Notes: generated by a model from the sequence alone, not told the origin. Positions 1 to 8,530 are shown, counted from the stretch's first letter. The stretch: DNA of 64,000 bases from an uncultured Flavobacteriales bacterium (GCA_937974555.1 CALJKR010000083.1:62001-126000), one strand, 5' to 3'. Program-made: numbers and translations.

Positions 1-303
1 TTTAATCCGGATGAACACTACACGGACAATATCTATGGACGTGCTTCGAATTTGGTGGGTTTGAATGAAACAAAAATTCAAATGGGATTGTTTATCCAAG
101 CGAGTTTAAGATTTGAATACAGCAATCAAGAGCTGGGATTGAGGGGAGTAGAAATAGGTGCAACAGCGGATATTTATCCCAAGAGAATAGAAATCATGTC
201 ACAAACCGTTTTGGATCGTTACAATGACCACGCGAAAAATAATTTTATTTTTCCTGCCATTTACACACGATTCTTTTTTGGTTCAAAATACAATTCAAAA
301 TGA
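1..303 (+). CDS. C-terminal end of a probable outer-membrane beta-barrel protein (5' truncated)
   Basis: The frame is open from base 1 to the TGA at 301-303, so only about the last 100 residues are present. The visible part alternates polar and hydrophobic residues and ends in an aromatic strand (FIFPAIYTRFFFG) close to the C terminus, as the last strands of Bacteroidota outer-membrane barrels do. No domain can be named from this fragment. Its stop overlaps the lipA start (ATGA), so the two genes are probably translationally coupled. The barrel assignment is inference from strand pattern only. Confidence 0.55.
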   Translation, partial: FNPDEHYTDNIYGRASNLVGLNETKIQMGLFIQASLRFEYSNQELGLRGVEIGATADIYPKRIEIMSQTVLDRYNDHAKNNFIFPAIYTRFFFGSKYNSK

Positions 304-1160
304 GTGAAGGAACTACGGGGCGAATAGCCAAACCCAAATGGTTGCGAGTGAAATTGCCAACGGGCGAGAACTATAAAATGGTTCGCAGCTTGGTCTCTGA
401 ACATAAACTACACACCATTTGTGAAAGTGGTAATTGTCCCAACATGGGAGAGTGTTGGGGAGAGGGGACGGCTACGTTCATGATATTGGGAAATATCTGC
501 ACCCGTTCTTGCGGATTCTGTGCGGTATCCACCGGGAGACCACTTTCCGTCGATCCGCATGAGCCTGAGCATGTCGCGGAGTCTATCTTCTTAATGAAAG
601 TAAAGCACGCGGTTATCACGTCAGTGGATCGAGACGATCTTCCAGATGGAGGAGCCGATATTTGGGTTAAAACGGTTGAAGCAGTAAGAAGAAAAGCGCC
701 CGGAGTAACCATGGAAACCTTGATTCCTGATTTTGCCGGAAAATGGGAGAACTTACAACGCATTATTGACGTGGCACCAGAGATTGTTTCTCACAATATG
801 GAGACCGTAAGAAGGATGACCAAACAGGTGAGAATCCAAGCCAAATATGACCGCAGCCTAGAAGTGCTTCGCCGATTGAAACAAGGCGGAATGCGCACCA
901 AGAGTGGGGTAATGCTGGGGCTGGGTGAAACCCACCAAGAGGTGATCGAGACCATGGAAGATTTGCGTGCAGTGGGTTTGGATGTCATTACATTGGGGCA
1001 ATACTTACAACCCACTCCCAAGCATTTGCCTGTAGCGGAGTTTATAACGCCAGAGCGATTCGCGGAATATGAGGTGTTAGGAAAGGAAATGGGCTTTCGT
1101 CATGTTGAAAGCGGTCCTTTGGTTCGATCCTCTTATCACGCAGAAAAACACATGTTGTAA
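300..1160 (+). CDS. lipA: Lipoyl synthase LipA
   Basis: LipA is a radical SAM enzyme that inserts two sulfurs into protein-bound octanoyl chains to make lipoyl cofactors for 2-oxoacid dehydrogenases and the glycine cleavage system. Both iron-sulfur sites are visible: the auxiliary cluster cysteines C41, C46 and C52 (CESGNCPNMGEC) and the radical SAM triad C67, C71 and C74 (CTRSCGFC). The conserved RSSY serine-ligand motif lies at 276-279. At 286 residues it is normal length. The ATG overlaps the upstream TGA, and the stop overlaps the gap start (TAATG), so it sits inside a co-transcribed run. Confidence 0.97.
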   Translation: MSEGTTGRIAKPKWLRVKLPTGENYKMVRSLVSEHKLHTICESGNCPNMGECWGEGTATFMILGNICTRSCGFCAVSTGRPLSVDPHEPEHVAESIFLMKVKHAVITSVDRDDLPDGGADIWVKTVEAVRRKAPGVTMETLIPDFAGKWENLQRIIDVAPEIVSHNMETVRRMTKQVRIQAKYDRSLEVLRRLKQGGMRTKSGVMLGLGETHQEVIETMEDLRAVGLDVITLGQYLQPTPKHLPVAEFITPERFAEYEVLGKEMGFRHVESGPLVRSSYHAEKHML

Positions 1161-2161
1161 TGAAAGACAGTGTGGTTCGTGTAGGAATCCATGGTCTAGG
1201 TCGTATTGGAAGAACTTTTCTTCGCGCAGCCATGCAGGAGAGGTCTTTTGAGGTCGTTGTTGCTGCAGATCTCCATCCATTTCAAACCATGGCACATTTG
1301 GTTAAGTACGATAGTGTTCATGGAATATGGGATGACATGGAACTCAGAGAAGATTCTTGGATTTCCGCTCAAGGGTCCAAAATGGATTACTTCAAAAAAG
1401 AAAATCCCGATCAAATTCCAAATTGGAATCAATGGAATGTGGATGTGGTGGTGGAGTGCACCGGGTCTTTTTTATCCTTGGATAAATTGAAACAACACAT
1501 GGAAAGTGGTGCGCGCAGAGTGTTGCTTTCCGCTCCAGCTGAAGATGCACATGTTCCCATGGTGGTATTGGGAGTGACCAACGAAAATTGGCAGCAAAAT
1601 AATATCATTAGCTGTGCCAGTTGCACCACCAATAGTGCTGCCCACATGATTCAATTGATTGATGAGTTATGCGGGATTGAGAGCAGTTACATCACCACTG
1701 TTCACTCCTACACAGGCGACCAACGTTTGCAAGATGCACCGCACAAAGATTTGCGAAGATCCAGAGGCGCGTTGCAAAGTATAGTGCCCACAACCACCGG
1801 AGCAGCCAAGGCATTGACCCGCGTTTTCCCTCACCTTGCGGATAAAATGGGAGGATGTGGAATGCGGGTTCCAGTACCCGATGGTTCTTTAACGGACATC
1901 ACCAGTATCGTGAAAAAGCCATTGAGTATTGTGGAAATTAATGCGGCTTTTAAAGAGGCGGCAAGCAATCGTTGGTCGGGTATAGTCGAATATACCGACG
2001 ACCCCATCGTATCATGCGATGTTTTAGATAACCCACATAGCTGCCTATTTGATGCTGGAATGACCAGTGTAATTGGCAACATGGTTAAAGTGGTGGGCTG
2101 GTATGACAATGAAGTGGGATACAGCAATCGGTTGTGTGATATTATAGAAAATTGGAAATGA
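1160..2161 (+). CDS. gap: Type I glyceraldehyde-3-phosphate dehydrogenase
   Basis: This enzyme oxidises and phosphorylates glyceraldehyde-3-phosphate with NAD in glycolysis, or runs in reverse. The Rossmann motif GLGRIGR is at 12-18, the catalytic cysteine is C155 in ASCTTN, and the catalytic histidine is H182 in TVHSYTGDQ. D37 in AADLHP is consistent with NAD preference. At 333 residues it is full length. The residue after ASCTTN is S where many GAPDHs have C (ASCTTNC), so the second active-site-helix cysteine is absent. It overlaps lipA by one base and the HAD gene by four. Whether it is the only GAPDH of the genome cannot be told here. Confidence 0.94.
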   Translation: MKDSVVRVGIHGLGRIGRTFLRAAMQERSFEVVVAADLHPFQTMAHLVKYDSVHGIWDDMELREDSWISAQGSKMDYFKKENPDQIPNWNQWNVDVVVECTGSFLSLDKLKQHMESGARRVLLSAPAEDAHVPMVVLGVTNENWQQNNIISCASCTTNSAAHMIQLIDELCGIESSYITTVHSYTGDQRLQDAPHKDLRRSRGALQSIVPTTTGAAKALTRVFPHLADKMGGCGMRVPVPDGSLTDITSIVKKPLSIVEINAAFKEAASNRWSGIVEYTDDPIVSCDVLDNPHSCLFDAGMTSVIGNMVKVVGWYDNEVGYSNRLCDIIENWK

Positions 2162-2853
2162 GTTCAAAATACAAGCATATATTTTTTGATCTGGATGGAA
2201 CCCTCTGGGACATTCACCGAAATGCGGAGCTTACGCTAAAATCAATTTGGTCACAGTTTGATCTGGATGCCAATAAGTGGGATGTTTTTTACGAAGCATA
2301 CTTGCATCATAACCATAGAGTTTGGGCCATGTACCGTCAAGGGACAATGACCAAAGAAGAGTTGAGAACAGCCAGATTCAGCCGCTCAATGGATGATGCA
2401 GCCGTGACTTATTCTGCAGATTTGCTGGAGCGATTTTCTCAGGCCTTTGTTGATCAGTGCCCCCGTCAACCCCATTTGGTTCCTGGCGCTATGGAGTTAT
2501 TGCAATATCTCTACGCCAAGTCATATACCATGCATATTATCACCAATGGTTTTAAAGAGATTCAAGGCATCAAAATGGATGGAAGTGGACTCACTCCTTT
2601 TTTTGTTCACAATATCAATTCGGAAGATGTGGGTGTGAGAAAGCCAGATCCTAAAATTTTTGAATATGCCTTTCGTTTAGCGGAGACTTCAGCAGCAGAA
2701 AGTATCATGATTGGGGATGATTGGGACGCGGACATTCTGGGTGCCCGAAACGTGAATATGGATCAGGTTTTTTTGAAATTGAATCAACAACGTCACAATG
2801 TTCAACCTACATTTACCATTGAACATCTTTTAGAAATTAAAAACATCTTGTAA
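2158..2853 (+). CDS. HAD-superfamily phosphatase, YjjG-type noncanonical nucleotidase
   Basis: A soluble haloacid dehalogenase-like hydrolase of about 231 residues. Motif I is DLDGTLWD with the nucleophile D11 and acid D13. Motif II is in IITNG, the motif III lysine in RKPDP, and motif IV is MIGDDWDADI. The helical cap between motifs I and II matches the YjjG subfamily, which dephosphorylates (non-canonical) pyrimidine nucleotides. The substrate here is inferred from subfamily resemblance only. I chose the ATG at 2158 because it overlaps the gap stop as ATGA; an in-frame TTG lies two codons earlier. Confidence 0.85.
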   Translation: MSSKYKHIFFDLDGTLWDIHRNAELTLKSIWSQFDLDANKWDVFYEAYLHHNHRVWAMYRQGTMTKEELRTARFSRSMDDAAVTYSADLLERFSQAFVDQCPRQPHLVPGAMELLQYLYAKSYTMHIITNGFKEIQGIKMDGSGLTPFFVHNINSEDVGVRKPDPKIFEYAFRLAETSAAESIMIGDDWDADILGARNVNMDQVFLKLNQQRHNVQPTFTIEHLLEIKNIL

Positions 2854-2854
2854 T

Positions 2855-3169
2855 ATGTCACAACAAAAAGAAGAAGGAATCAGCATTGAATTGACTGAAG
2901 AAAATGCACAGGGTAAATATTCAAATCTTGCGGTTATCACACATTCTCCCGCAGAGTTTATCGTTGACTTTGTGAGTATGATGCCGGGGTTACCTAAGGC
3001 AAAGGTGGTTTCAAGAATTATCCTCACGCCACAACATGCCAAGCGTTTACATAGGGCCTTGCAGGAAAACCTGATGAAGTTTGAGTCGCAACATGGAAAG
3101 ATTCAAGAAACTTTGGGTCAAGACCCTATTTTGCCGATGAATTTTGGCGGTCCCCAAGGTCAAGCTTGA
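2855..3169 (+). CDS. DUF3467 domain protein
   Basis: A 104-residue soluble protein matching DUF3467 across nearly its whole length; the recognisable core is a stretch on acceptance of ligand-free strands followed by an Ile-Leu-Thr-Pro-Gln-His-Ala-Lys-Arg helix (about 50-60). The family is common in Bacteroidota, and no biochemical function is known to me. It begins one base after the HAD stop, so it is the last gene of the lipA-gap-HAD chain. Its last 44 bases overlap the 3' end of the convergent WbqC-like gene on the other strand. Confidence 0.85.
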   Translation: MSQQKEEGISIELTEENAQGKYSNLAVITHSPAEFIVDFVSMMPGLPKAKVVSRIILTPQHAKRLHRALQENLMKFESQHGKIQETLGQDPILPMNFGGPQGQA

Positions 3170-3785
3170 TTTTAATTTCGGGATGTTGGGCGATATAGGC
3201 CTTGGCCTGTGGTCCCAAATTGAAGAGCAAGTCAAGAATAGATAGGTCACTTTCAAATGGAAAGCGATCCATAAATACCTGATGATAATGTTGAATGGGA
3301 GATTCTATCTCCCATTTTTTTTTGATCTTTCTAAAGTCTTGTTCAATGCTTTCAGGCATGATCTCCCAACCTGGCGTGGTGTCGATTTTATCCATTCCCA
3401 GGTAAGGTAAAATCCAATTTAAAATTAATTGCTGTGCCTCAAATAAGGGCCTGCCGGGCAGTTGCTGAAGCAAGTCCACGAGCTCATCTTTGAAAAAGAA
3501 AAAAAACGGCGACTTTCCATAGGCACTTTGCAAAGCGGTGATCATCGGACGATTCCAAACGCCATTTTCAATTTTTATTTGGTTCAACGGGATCAATGCA
3601 CCCTGGGTACTTTGAATCGGAAGAGTAAGGCTTAATACACCGTTGGCACTTAATATTTTGAAGTGATTGCGAATGCTTTGCTTGTGGTAATATCCCCAAC
3701 CGTCGATTTTACACTCCTTTTGATAAAGAAGCACGCAATAGGAAATGGGAGGAAAAATTACCCCAGGTAACAAAGTAAACATCAA
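3126..3785 (-). CDS. WbqC-like family protein
   Basis: A 219-residue protein of the WbqC-like family. Members are often found near polysaccharide or glycolipid genes and are thought to act in sugar or amino-sugar modification, but the activity is not established. The N terminus (LLPGVIFPPISYCVLLYQKE) and the central NGVLSLTLPI segment fit the family. The stop codon of lepB is directly adjacent; starts are TTG at 3785 or ATG at 3782, and the ATG is more likely. It is the last gene of the parA-to-wbqC operon and overlaps DUF3467 tail to tail by 44 bp. Confidence 0.8.
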   Translation of the reverse strand: MMFTLLPGVIFPPISYCVLLYQKECKIDGWGYYHKQSIRNHFKILSANGVLSLTLPIQSTQGALIPLNQIKIENGVWNRPMITALQSAYGKSPFFFFFKDELVDLLQQLPGRPLFEAQQLILNWILPYLGMDKIDTTPGWEIMPESIEQDFRKIKKKWEIESPIQHYHQVFMDRFPFESDLSILDLLFNLGPQAKAYIAQHPEIKIKLDLGDRQNSSAK

Positions 3786-5486
3786 CTAGTCAACCAGCTT
3801 AAACATTCTATCCCAACGGATTTTACTGTGTCCTTGGTATTTGGGGTCAGCCTTGGAGAACCAAGTGAAAACAGCTTTCCCTACAATGTGATCCTCCGGA
3901 ACAAAACCCCAGTAGCGGCTATCCAAACTGTTGTTTCGATTGTCTCCCATCATCCAATAGTAATTCTGTTCAAACGTGTATTGAGTGCATGGTTGGCCAT
4001 CCAATAAAAATTGATTTTTACCTGTGCGAACCAGATTGTGATGTTCATAGACCCGAATCACACGTTGAAATAAATCAAAGTTGTCGTCATTCATGGCCAC
4101 AGTCATTCCTTCTGCAGGAATCACAATAGGACCGAAATTGTCTACTGTCCAAAGCGCAAATTTGGGGTTTCTGCTATTGGGATACATGGTGCCAGGTGCC
4201 TGATCGGCGGTCGTGTCATCGATCACTTCATGCCAAATGATTTCCTGGGATTGGGTCATTTCGTTGACTTGTTCTGCGGTTAAAGGCAATTCGAAAACAT
4301 TGGGCATAAATTGACCACTGCTGTCTGGAATTTGAGCCACACGAATGTCGCTCAGATTTACAGTGTATTTGGCTTGTATTTTTTTGACGCTCACGTTTTG
4401 GGCCAATTGGATCAGGGTAGTGTGCATCATGCCGTCGAGTTCTTCGATAAACTGTCCATTGATCTTGACCTTGCGATGTTCAATGGCCAAAGTCTCTCCC
4501 GGTAGACCTACACAGCGCTTGATATAATTTTCTTTTTTATCAATCGGACGATAACGAATTCCACCAATGGGGTGACCTTTTCTGCTGCGTTCTGCCAAAC
4601 CACAAGAAACACAGATTTTCTTTTCTGTGAAATTTTGACGTGCGAGTGCCTCAAATTTATTGGGGTCACTGGCATAGGCGTTGTACTGCTCTTCCCAAGT
4701 TCTTGCATTGGGTGCTGCAATAACCATGGCCTCATTGCGAAGAATACTGTAGTAATCATGTCCTGCGTAATAAGGATCAACAATGATGGTATCTCCATGA
4801 GGGAAATTGAAAACCACAGGATCGTACCTTTCTACTTTTCCCAATCCAGGTAGTCTCAAATAGGGCAAGCTAAACCAATCCACATAACTATTGGGTAAAC
4901 CATCAAATGGCAGTGCATTGTGGAGAAAGGGAATGGACATTGGCGTTTGTGGCAACTTGGTTCCGTAAGAAAACTTGGAAACAAAAAGATAGTCACCCAC
5001 CATCATACTTTTCTCCATAGATGGTGTAGGAATGGTAAAAGCTTCCAAGAAAAAGCTGCGGATAACAGTAGCCGCAACTACGGCAAATAGAATGGCTTCT
5101 CCCCATTCTCGTCCAAATGATTTTTTCTTTCCTTCCCATGAACGAGGGCCAACATAAGCGGTTTCTTTTTGTTGAATGGCCAATGTCACCAAACGGTACC
5201 AGGGAAGCGCACCAAACATCCATTGTTCTTTGACAGAACGATAATTGAATACGATACCCAATTCGACATTGATGATGACCATCATAATGAAATTAACGCC
5301 AGGCACCAGCAATAGCAATACCCAATACCATGGGCGTCCCACCGCTTTGACAAAGGGGATGAATTGTAAAACGGGAATATAGGATAGCCAAGATTTTTGT
5401 CCTGCACGAGTCAAAATGCCGGGGAGGGTAATGCAGTATATGGCAATGAGAAGTAAGAAAAGAAACTCTGGAATTCCGAAGTTCAT
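3786..5486 (-). CDS. lepB: Signal peptidase I (long Bacteroidota form)
   Basis: A membrane serine protease that removes Sec signal peptides. The N-terminal about 110 residues hold hydrophobic segments, and a further membrane anchor lies at about 131-148. The catalytic serine is S156 in TPSM, the general-base lysine is K323 in YIKRCVGLPGE, and the C-terminal box GDNRNNSLDSRYWGF is intact. At 566 residues it is far longer than the E. coli enzyme. The extra length is in the N-terminal membrane part and an insert between the serine and lysine boxes that carries a CVSC pair (292-295). It starts one base after the dapB stop and is inside the parA operon. Confidence 0.95.
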   Translation of the reverse strand: MNFGIPEFLFLLLIAIYCITLPGILTRAGQKSWLSYIPVLQFIPFVKAVGRPWYWVLLLLVPGVNFIMMVIINVELGIVFNYRSVKEQWMFGALPWYRLVTLAIQQKETAYVGPRSWEGKKKSFGREWGEAILFAVVAATVIRSFFLEAFTIPTPSMEKSMMVGDYLFVSKFSYGTKLPQTPMSIPFLHNALPFDGLPNSYVDWFSLPYLRLPGLGKVERYDPVVFNFPHGDTIIVDPYYAGHDYYSILRNEAMVIAAPNARTWEEQYNAYASDPNKFEALARQNFTEKKICVSCGLAERSRKGHPIGGIRYRPIDKKENYIKRCVGLPGETLAIEHRKVKINGQFIEELDGMMHTTLIQLAQNVSVKKIQAKYTVNLSDIRVAQIPDSSGQFMPNVFELPLTAEQVNEMTQSQEIIWHEVIDDTTADQAPGTMYPNSRNPKFALWTVDNFGPIVIPAEGMTVAMNDDNFDLFQRVIRVYEHHNLVRTGKNQFLLDGQPCTQYTFEQNYYWMMGDNRNNSLDSRYWGFVPEDHIVGKAVFTWFSKADPKYQGHSKIRWDRMFKLVD

Positions 5487-5487
5487 G

Positions 5488-6201
5488 TTATTGGAAATTT
5501 AAAAATTCTTGCATTGTGTGTATTCCTGGATTTTTAACGATCCATTCTGCCGCTTCAACTGCACCAAGAGCAAATCCGTTGCGGTTGTGAGCGGTATGTT
5601 TAAGTTCGATACTATCCACCTCGCTAACATACGAAATCGTATGGGTGCCAGGAACGTTTTCTTCCCTAATAGACGTTAAGGCCAACTCTTCTCGGGTTGA
5701 GTTGGATCGATTTACCCAAGTCGTTTTCATGGGAAGATTCTCGATGATCCCTTCAGCTAAAGTGATTCCAGTTCCGCTGGGGGCATCCAATTTGGCCGTA
5801 TGGTGAATCTCTTCTATCGAGGGTTCGTATTGAGGATATTGGGACATCCATTTGGCCAATTGCTTGTTTAAAGCAAAAACAATGTGCACGCCGATGGAGA
5901 AGTTGGTTGCATAGAGCAAAGAGAGATTCTCGCTTTCTACTCTTTTTTTTATTTCAGGAAGATGATTGTACCAACCCGTAGTACCAACCACCAAGGGGAC
6001 TTTGGCATCCAAGCACATTTGAATGTGATGCAGGGCCAAATCAGGTCGGCTTATTTCAATTGCAACATCCACCTGATGCAATTGATCAGGTTCAAGTGGA
6101 TTGGTGCTGTTGATTTTGGCTACAACTTCATGACCTCTTGATTCCAAAATGGGCGCTATGGCTTTTCCCATTTTTCCATATCCTAAAATAGCCACTCTCA
6201 T
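5488..6201 (-). CDS. dapB: 4-hydroxy-tetrahydrodipicolinate reductase DapB
   Basis: DapB reduces 4-hydroxy-tetrahydrodipicolinate with NAD(P)H in the lysine and diaminopimelate pathway that feeds peptidoglycan. The dinucleotide motif GYGKMG is at 7-12, and the family signature KLDAPSGT holds the catalytic lysine and substrate-binding loop, preceded by the EIHH histidines. At 237 residues it is slightly shorter than the E. coli enzyme, as is usual in Bacteroidota. It lies two bases after DUF5683 and one base before lepB. Confidence 0.95.
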   Translation of the reverse strand: MRVAILGYGKMGKAIAPILESRGHEVVAKINSTNPLEPDQLHQVDVAIEISRPDLALHHIQMCLDAKVPLVVGTTGWYNHLPEIKKRVESENLSLLYATNFSIGVHIVFALNKQLAKWMSQYPQYEPSIEEIHHTAKLDAPSGTGITLAEGIIENLPMKTTWVNRSNSTREELALTSIREENVPGTHTISYVSEVDSIELKHTAHNRNGFALGAVEAAEWIVKNPGIHTMQEFLNFQ

Positions 6202-6203
6202 AA

Positions 6204-6737
6204 TTAGAAGTTAAGTTGAATTTGAACCCCTCGCTGTAGGCCTTGTGCAGTGGGCATTAATGTGGGTTGCCAATGCAGAGAAAGGTTTGGACTTACATCA
6301 AAACTATTGAGATGAGCATCCACATGTGCGTCGATGATTTGAAGTGCATAGATGCCAATCAAAGCAAAATAGCTGATGTCCAATTGCTTTCTATAGGTAT
6401 CCATTACAGGTTTAATTTGTCCTGCCGTGTATTGGCTTACTGTAGCGGGATCAGTATCTGCTGCTGCAATGTACTCGGCCTTGTAATAGCGATATTGTTT
6501 GGTGTTGAACCCGATAAAATATACACAGGTGCCCACTCCTGCCCAAACAATGGGTGACTTCCATTTTTTATGGTTGTACCATTGGCCCGCTCCCGGTATA
6601 ACCGCACTTAGAACGGTGGCTTTAAAAGGAGAGGAGGGTGTATTCCATTTTGTCTTCCATGACAAGTCACTGTTGGTTTTTTGACCCAGGGCCACAACCG
6701 ACATCAGCAAAATCAGTAGGACAATCGAAAGTCTCAC
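6204..6737 (-). CDS. DUF5683 domain protein
   Basis: A 177-residue protein with an N-terminal signal peptide or anchor (about 1-19) and the DUF5683 core, recognisable by PGAGQWYNHK and the following hydrophobic helix. The family is widespread in Bacteroidota and often sits directly between parB and dapB, as here. Its function is unknown. It overlaps the end of parB by four bases, which suggests translational coupling. Membrane association is inferred from the two hydrophobic segments. Confidence 0.85.
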   Translation of the reverse strand: MRLSIVLLILLMSVVALGQKTNSDLSWKTKWNTPSSPFKATVLSAVIPGAGQWYNHKKWKSPIVWAGVGTCVYFIGFNTKQYRYYKAEYIAAADTDPATVSQYTAGQIKPVMDTYRKQLDISYFALIGIYALQIIDAHVDAHLNSFDVSPNLSLHWQPTLMPTAQGLQRGVQIQLNF

Positions 6738-7672
6738 AATCCAAGCATCTCGATTATTCGGGTCAAATCGTCGTCGTTGTTGAATGGTATTTCCAACTTT
6801 CCAATGCCGCTGTCTCCGCGCTGAAGTTTGGCTCTTTTGCCATACTTCAATCTCAATTCAGCTTGCATTTTTTGAAATTCAACGGGCAATATAACCTTAG
6901 CAGGACGGAACAATTTGGGAGCATCATCTTCTTTGGCCAAATCTTCAACCTTTCTCACGCTTAGCTCTTTGTCCAATATTTCTTTGAAAATGGCCAGCTG
7001 CTTGGATTCAGGAATGTTGATCAACGCCCGGGCATGACCCATGGTGATTCTTTTTTCAATTATTCCCAATTGAATCTCAGGTGGAAGTTTAAGCAAGCGA
7101 ACATAGTTGGTTACCGTCGTGCGGTCCTTGCCTACACGTTCTGCCAATGTTTCTGTGGTAAGACTGCATTCGTCCATCAAACGTTTAAACGAAATCGCAA
7201 CCTCGATGGCATTTAGATTTTCACGCTGAATATTCTCAACCAAGGCCATCTCCAACATTCCTTGGTCATCCGTGGCTCTGATGTATACGGGAACCTCTTC
7301 CAATCCGGCCATTTGAGAGGCACGGAATCGACGTTCACCACTGATGATTTGGTATTTCTTGGCGCTGATTTTTCGGACGGTGATGGGTTGAATCAATCCC
7401 AACTCACGGATGCTCTGTGCCAATTCAATCAGCGCATCGGGAGAAAATTCTGTTCTGGGTTGAAAAGGATTGGCCTCTACCTGCGCAACTGGAACCACGG
7501 ATATATCGCCCGCAATGTGACCGATGGTCTCATTTTCACTGGATTCTACCATCACCTCTGCTGCCGGTATGGCAACAGGAGCGCTTTTGGTTTCATTTTT
7601 ATCTTTGATGACACTGCCAGCATTCTCTAGCAATGCACTTAATCCTCTTCCTAATGCTTGTTTCTTAGCCAT
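6734..7672 (-). CDS. parB: ParB/Spo0J chromosome-partitioning protein
   Basis: ParB binds parS sites, spreads on DNA as a CTP-dependent clamp and works with ParA to segregate the origin region. The N terminus MAKKQALGRGLSALLEN is the usual ParA-contact segment. The CTPase and arm motif includes GERRFRA (about 117-123), followed by ENIQREN and a helix-turn-helix region with the VGKDRTTVTNYVRLL stretch. At 312 residues it has normal length. It overlaps parA by eight bases. Confidence 0.96.
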   Translation of the reverse strand: MAKKQALGRGLSALLENAGSVIKDKNETKSAPVAIPAAEVMVESSENETIGHIAGDISVVPVAQVEANPFQPRTEFSPDALIELAQSIRELGLIQPITVRKISAKKYQIISGERRFRASQMAGLEEVPVYIRATDDQGMLEMALVENIQRENLNAIEVAISFKRLMDECSLTTETLAERVGKDRTTVTNYVRLLKLPPEIQLGIIEKRITMGHARALINIPESKQLAIFKEILDKELSVRKVEDLAKEDDAPKLFRPAKVILPVEFQKMQAELRLKYGKRAKLQRGDSGIGKLEIPFNNDDDLTRIIEMLGL

Positions 7673-8477
7673 TGTCTACGTCTATGTATTTATCTTCTCC
7701 CTTCATTTTGGTCATGTCATTTTTTTGTAAAATTTCACGGGCCAAATTCAAATAGTTTATGGAACCCTTGCAGCTGGCGTCATGCATGATGATGGTCTGG
7801 CCAAAGCTCGGTGCCTCACCCAAGGTGGTGTTTCGATGGATGATGGTGTCAAATACCAATTCTTGGAAGTGAACTTTTACTTCATCCAAAACTTGATTAC
7901 TCAATCGAAGACGGGTGTCGTACATGGTAAGTAATATGCCTTCAATGGACAATTCTGGATTCAATTTTTGCTGAACAATCTTGATTGTATTCAATAATTT
8001 ACCCAATCCCTCCAATGCAAAATACTCGCATTGTACAGGAATAATGACACTGTCGGAGCCAGAAAGGGCATTGACAGTGACCAATCCCAATGAGGGTGAG
8101 CAGTCAATGATGATGAAGTCGTAATCGTCTTTTACCTTCTCCAACGCCTGACGCATCATGTATTCCCGGTTTGGCATTTGAATCAATTCAATCTCAGCTC
8201 CTACCAGGTCGATGTGAGCGGGAATCAAATCCAAATTGGGATTTTCAGTTTCGATGATGATGTCACGGGGATGAACATCATTAACCAAACATTCGTAAAT
8301 GCTGGTTTTAACTGACTTGGGGTCAATTCCTACACCGCTGGTTGCATTGGCTTGGGGATCGGCATCCACCAAAAGTGTTTTGTATTCCAACACGCCAAAA
8401 CAGGCAGCTAAGTTGATGGCGGTGGTGGTTTTTCCTACGCCTCCTTTTTGATTCGCAACTGTTATGATTTTACCCAT
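7665..8477 (-). CDS. parA: ParA/Soj chromosome-partitioning ATPase
   Basis: ParA is a deviant Walker A ATPase that forms DNA-bound gradients moving ParB-parS complexes. The motif KGGVGKTT is ten residues from the chosen ATG at 8477, as in typical Soj proteins, giving 270 residues. The frame is open 29 codons further upstream, but that stretch does not resemble ParA and contains the parS-like site. It heads the operon parA-parB-DUF5683-dapB-lepB-wbqC. A -7 element at 8523-8530 is the likely promoter. Confidence 0.96.
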   Translation of the reverse strand: MGKIITVANQKGGVGKTTTAINLAACFGVLEYKTLLVDADPQANATSGVGIDPKSVKTSIYECLVNDVHPRDIIIETENPNLDLIPAHIDLVGAEIELIQMPNREYMMRQALEKVKDDYDFIIIDCSPSLGLVTVNALSGSDSVIIPVQCEYFALEGLGKLLNTIKIVQQKLNPELSIEGILLTMYDTRLRLSNQVLDEVKVHFQELVFDTIIHRNTTLGEAPSFGQTIIMHDASCKGSINYLNLAREILQKNDMTKMKGEDKYIDVDNG

Positions 8478-8496
8478 CGAGCTCTCAATTTTTTGT

Positions 8497-8512
8497 TGTT
8501 TCACGTGAGTTT
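8497..8512. promoter_or_regulatory. parS-like site upstream of parA
   Basis: The 16 bases TGTTTCACGTGAGTTT match the widely conserved parS consensus TGTTTCACGTGAAACA at 12 of 16 positions; the first twelve match exactly, including the central CACGTG. It lies 19 bp before the parA start, between the predicted transcription start and the ATG, so ParB bound there could both nucleate partition complexes and repress the operon. The right arm is degenerate, so affinity may be reduced. Confidence 0.6.
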
Positions 8513-8522
8513 CACGCTCAAG

Positions 8523-8530
8523 CGAAAGTA
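8523..8530 (-). promoter_or_regulatory. -7 promoter element of the parA operon
   Basis: Minus-strand TACTTTCG fits the Bacteroidota -7 consensus TAnnTTTG/TAnnTTCG. It is 45 bp from the parA ATG and would place the parS-like site in the 5' leader. No -33 element is obvious. Confidence 0.4.
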
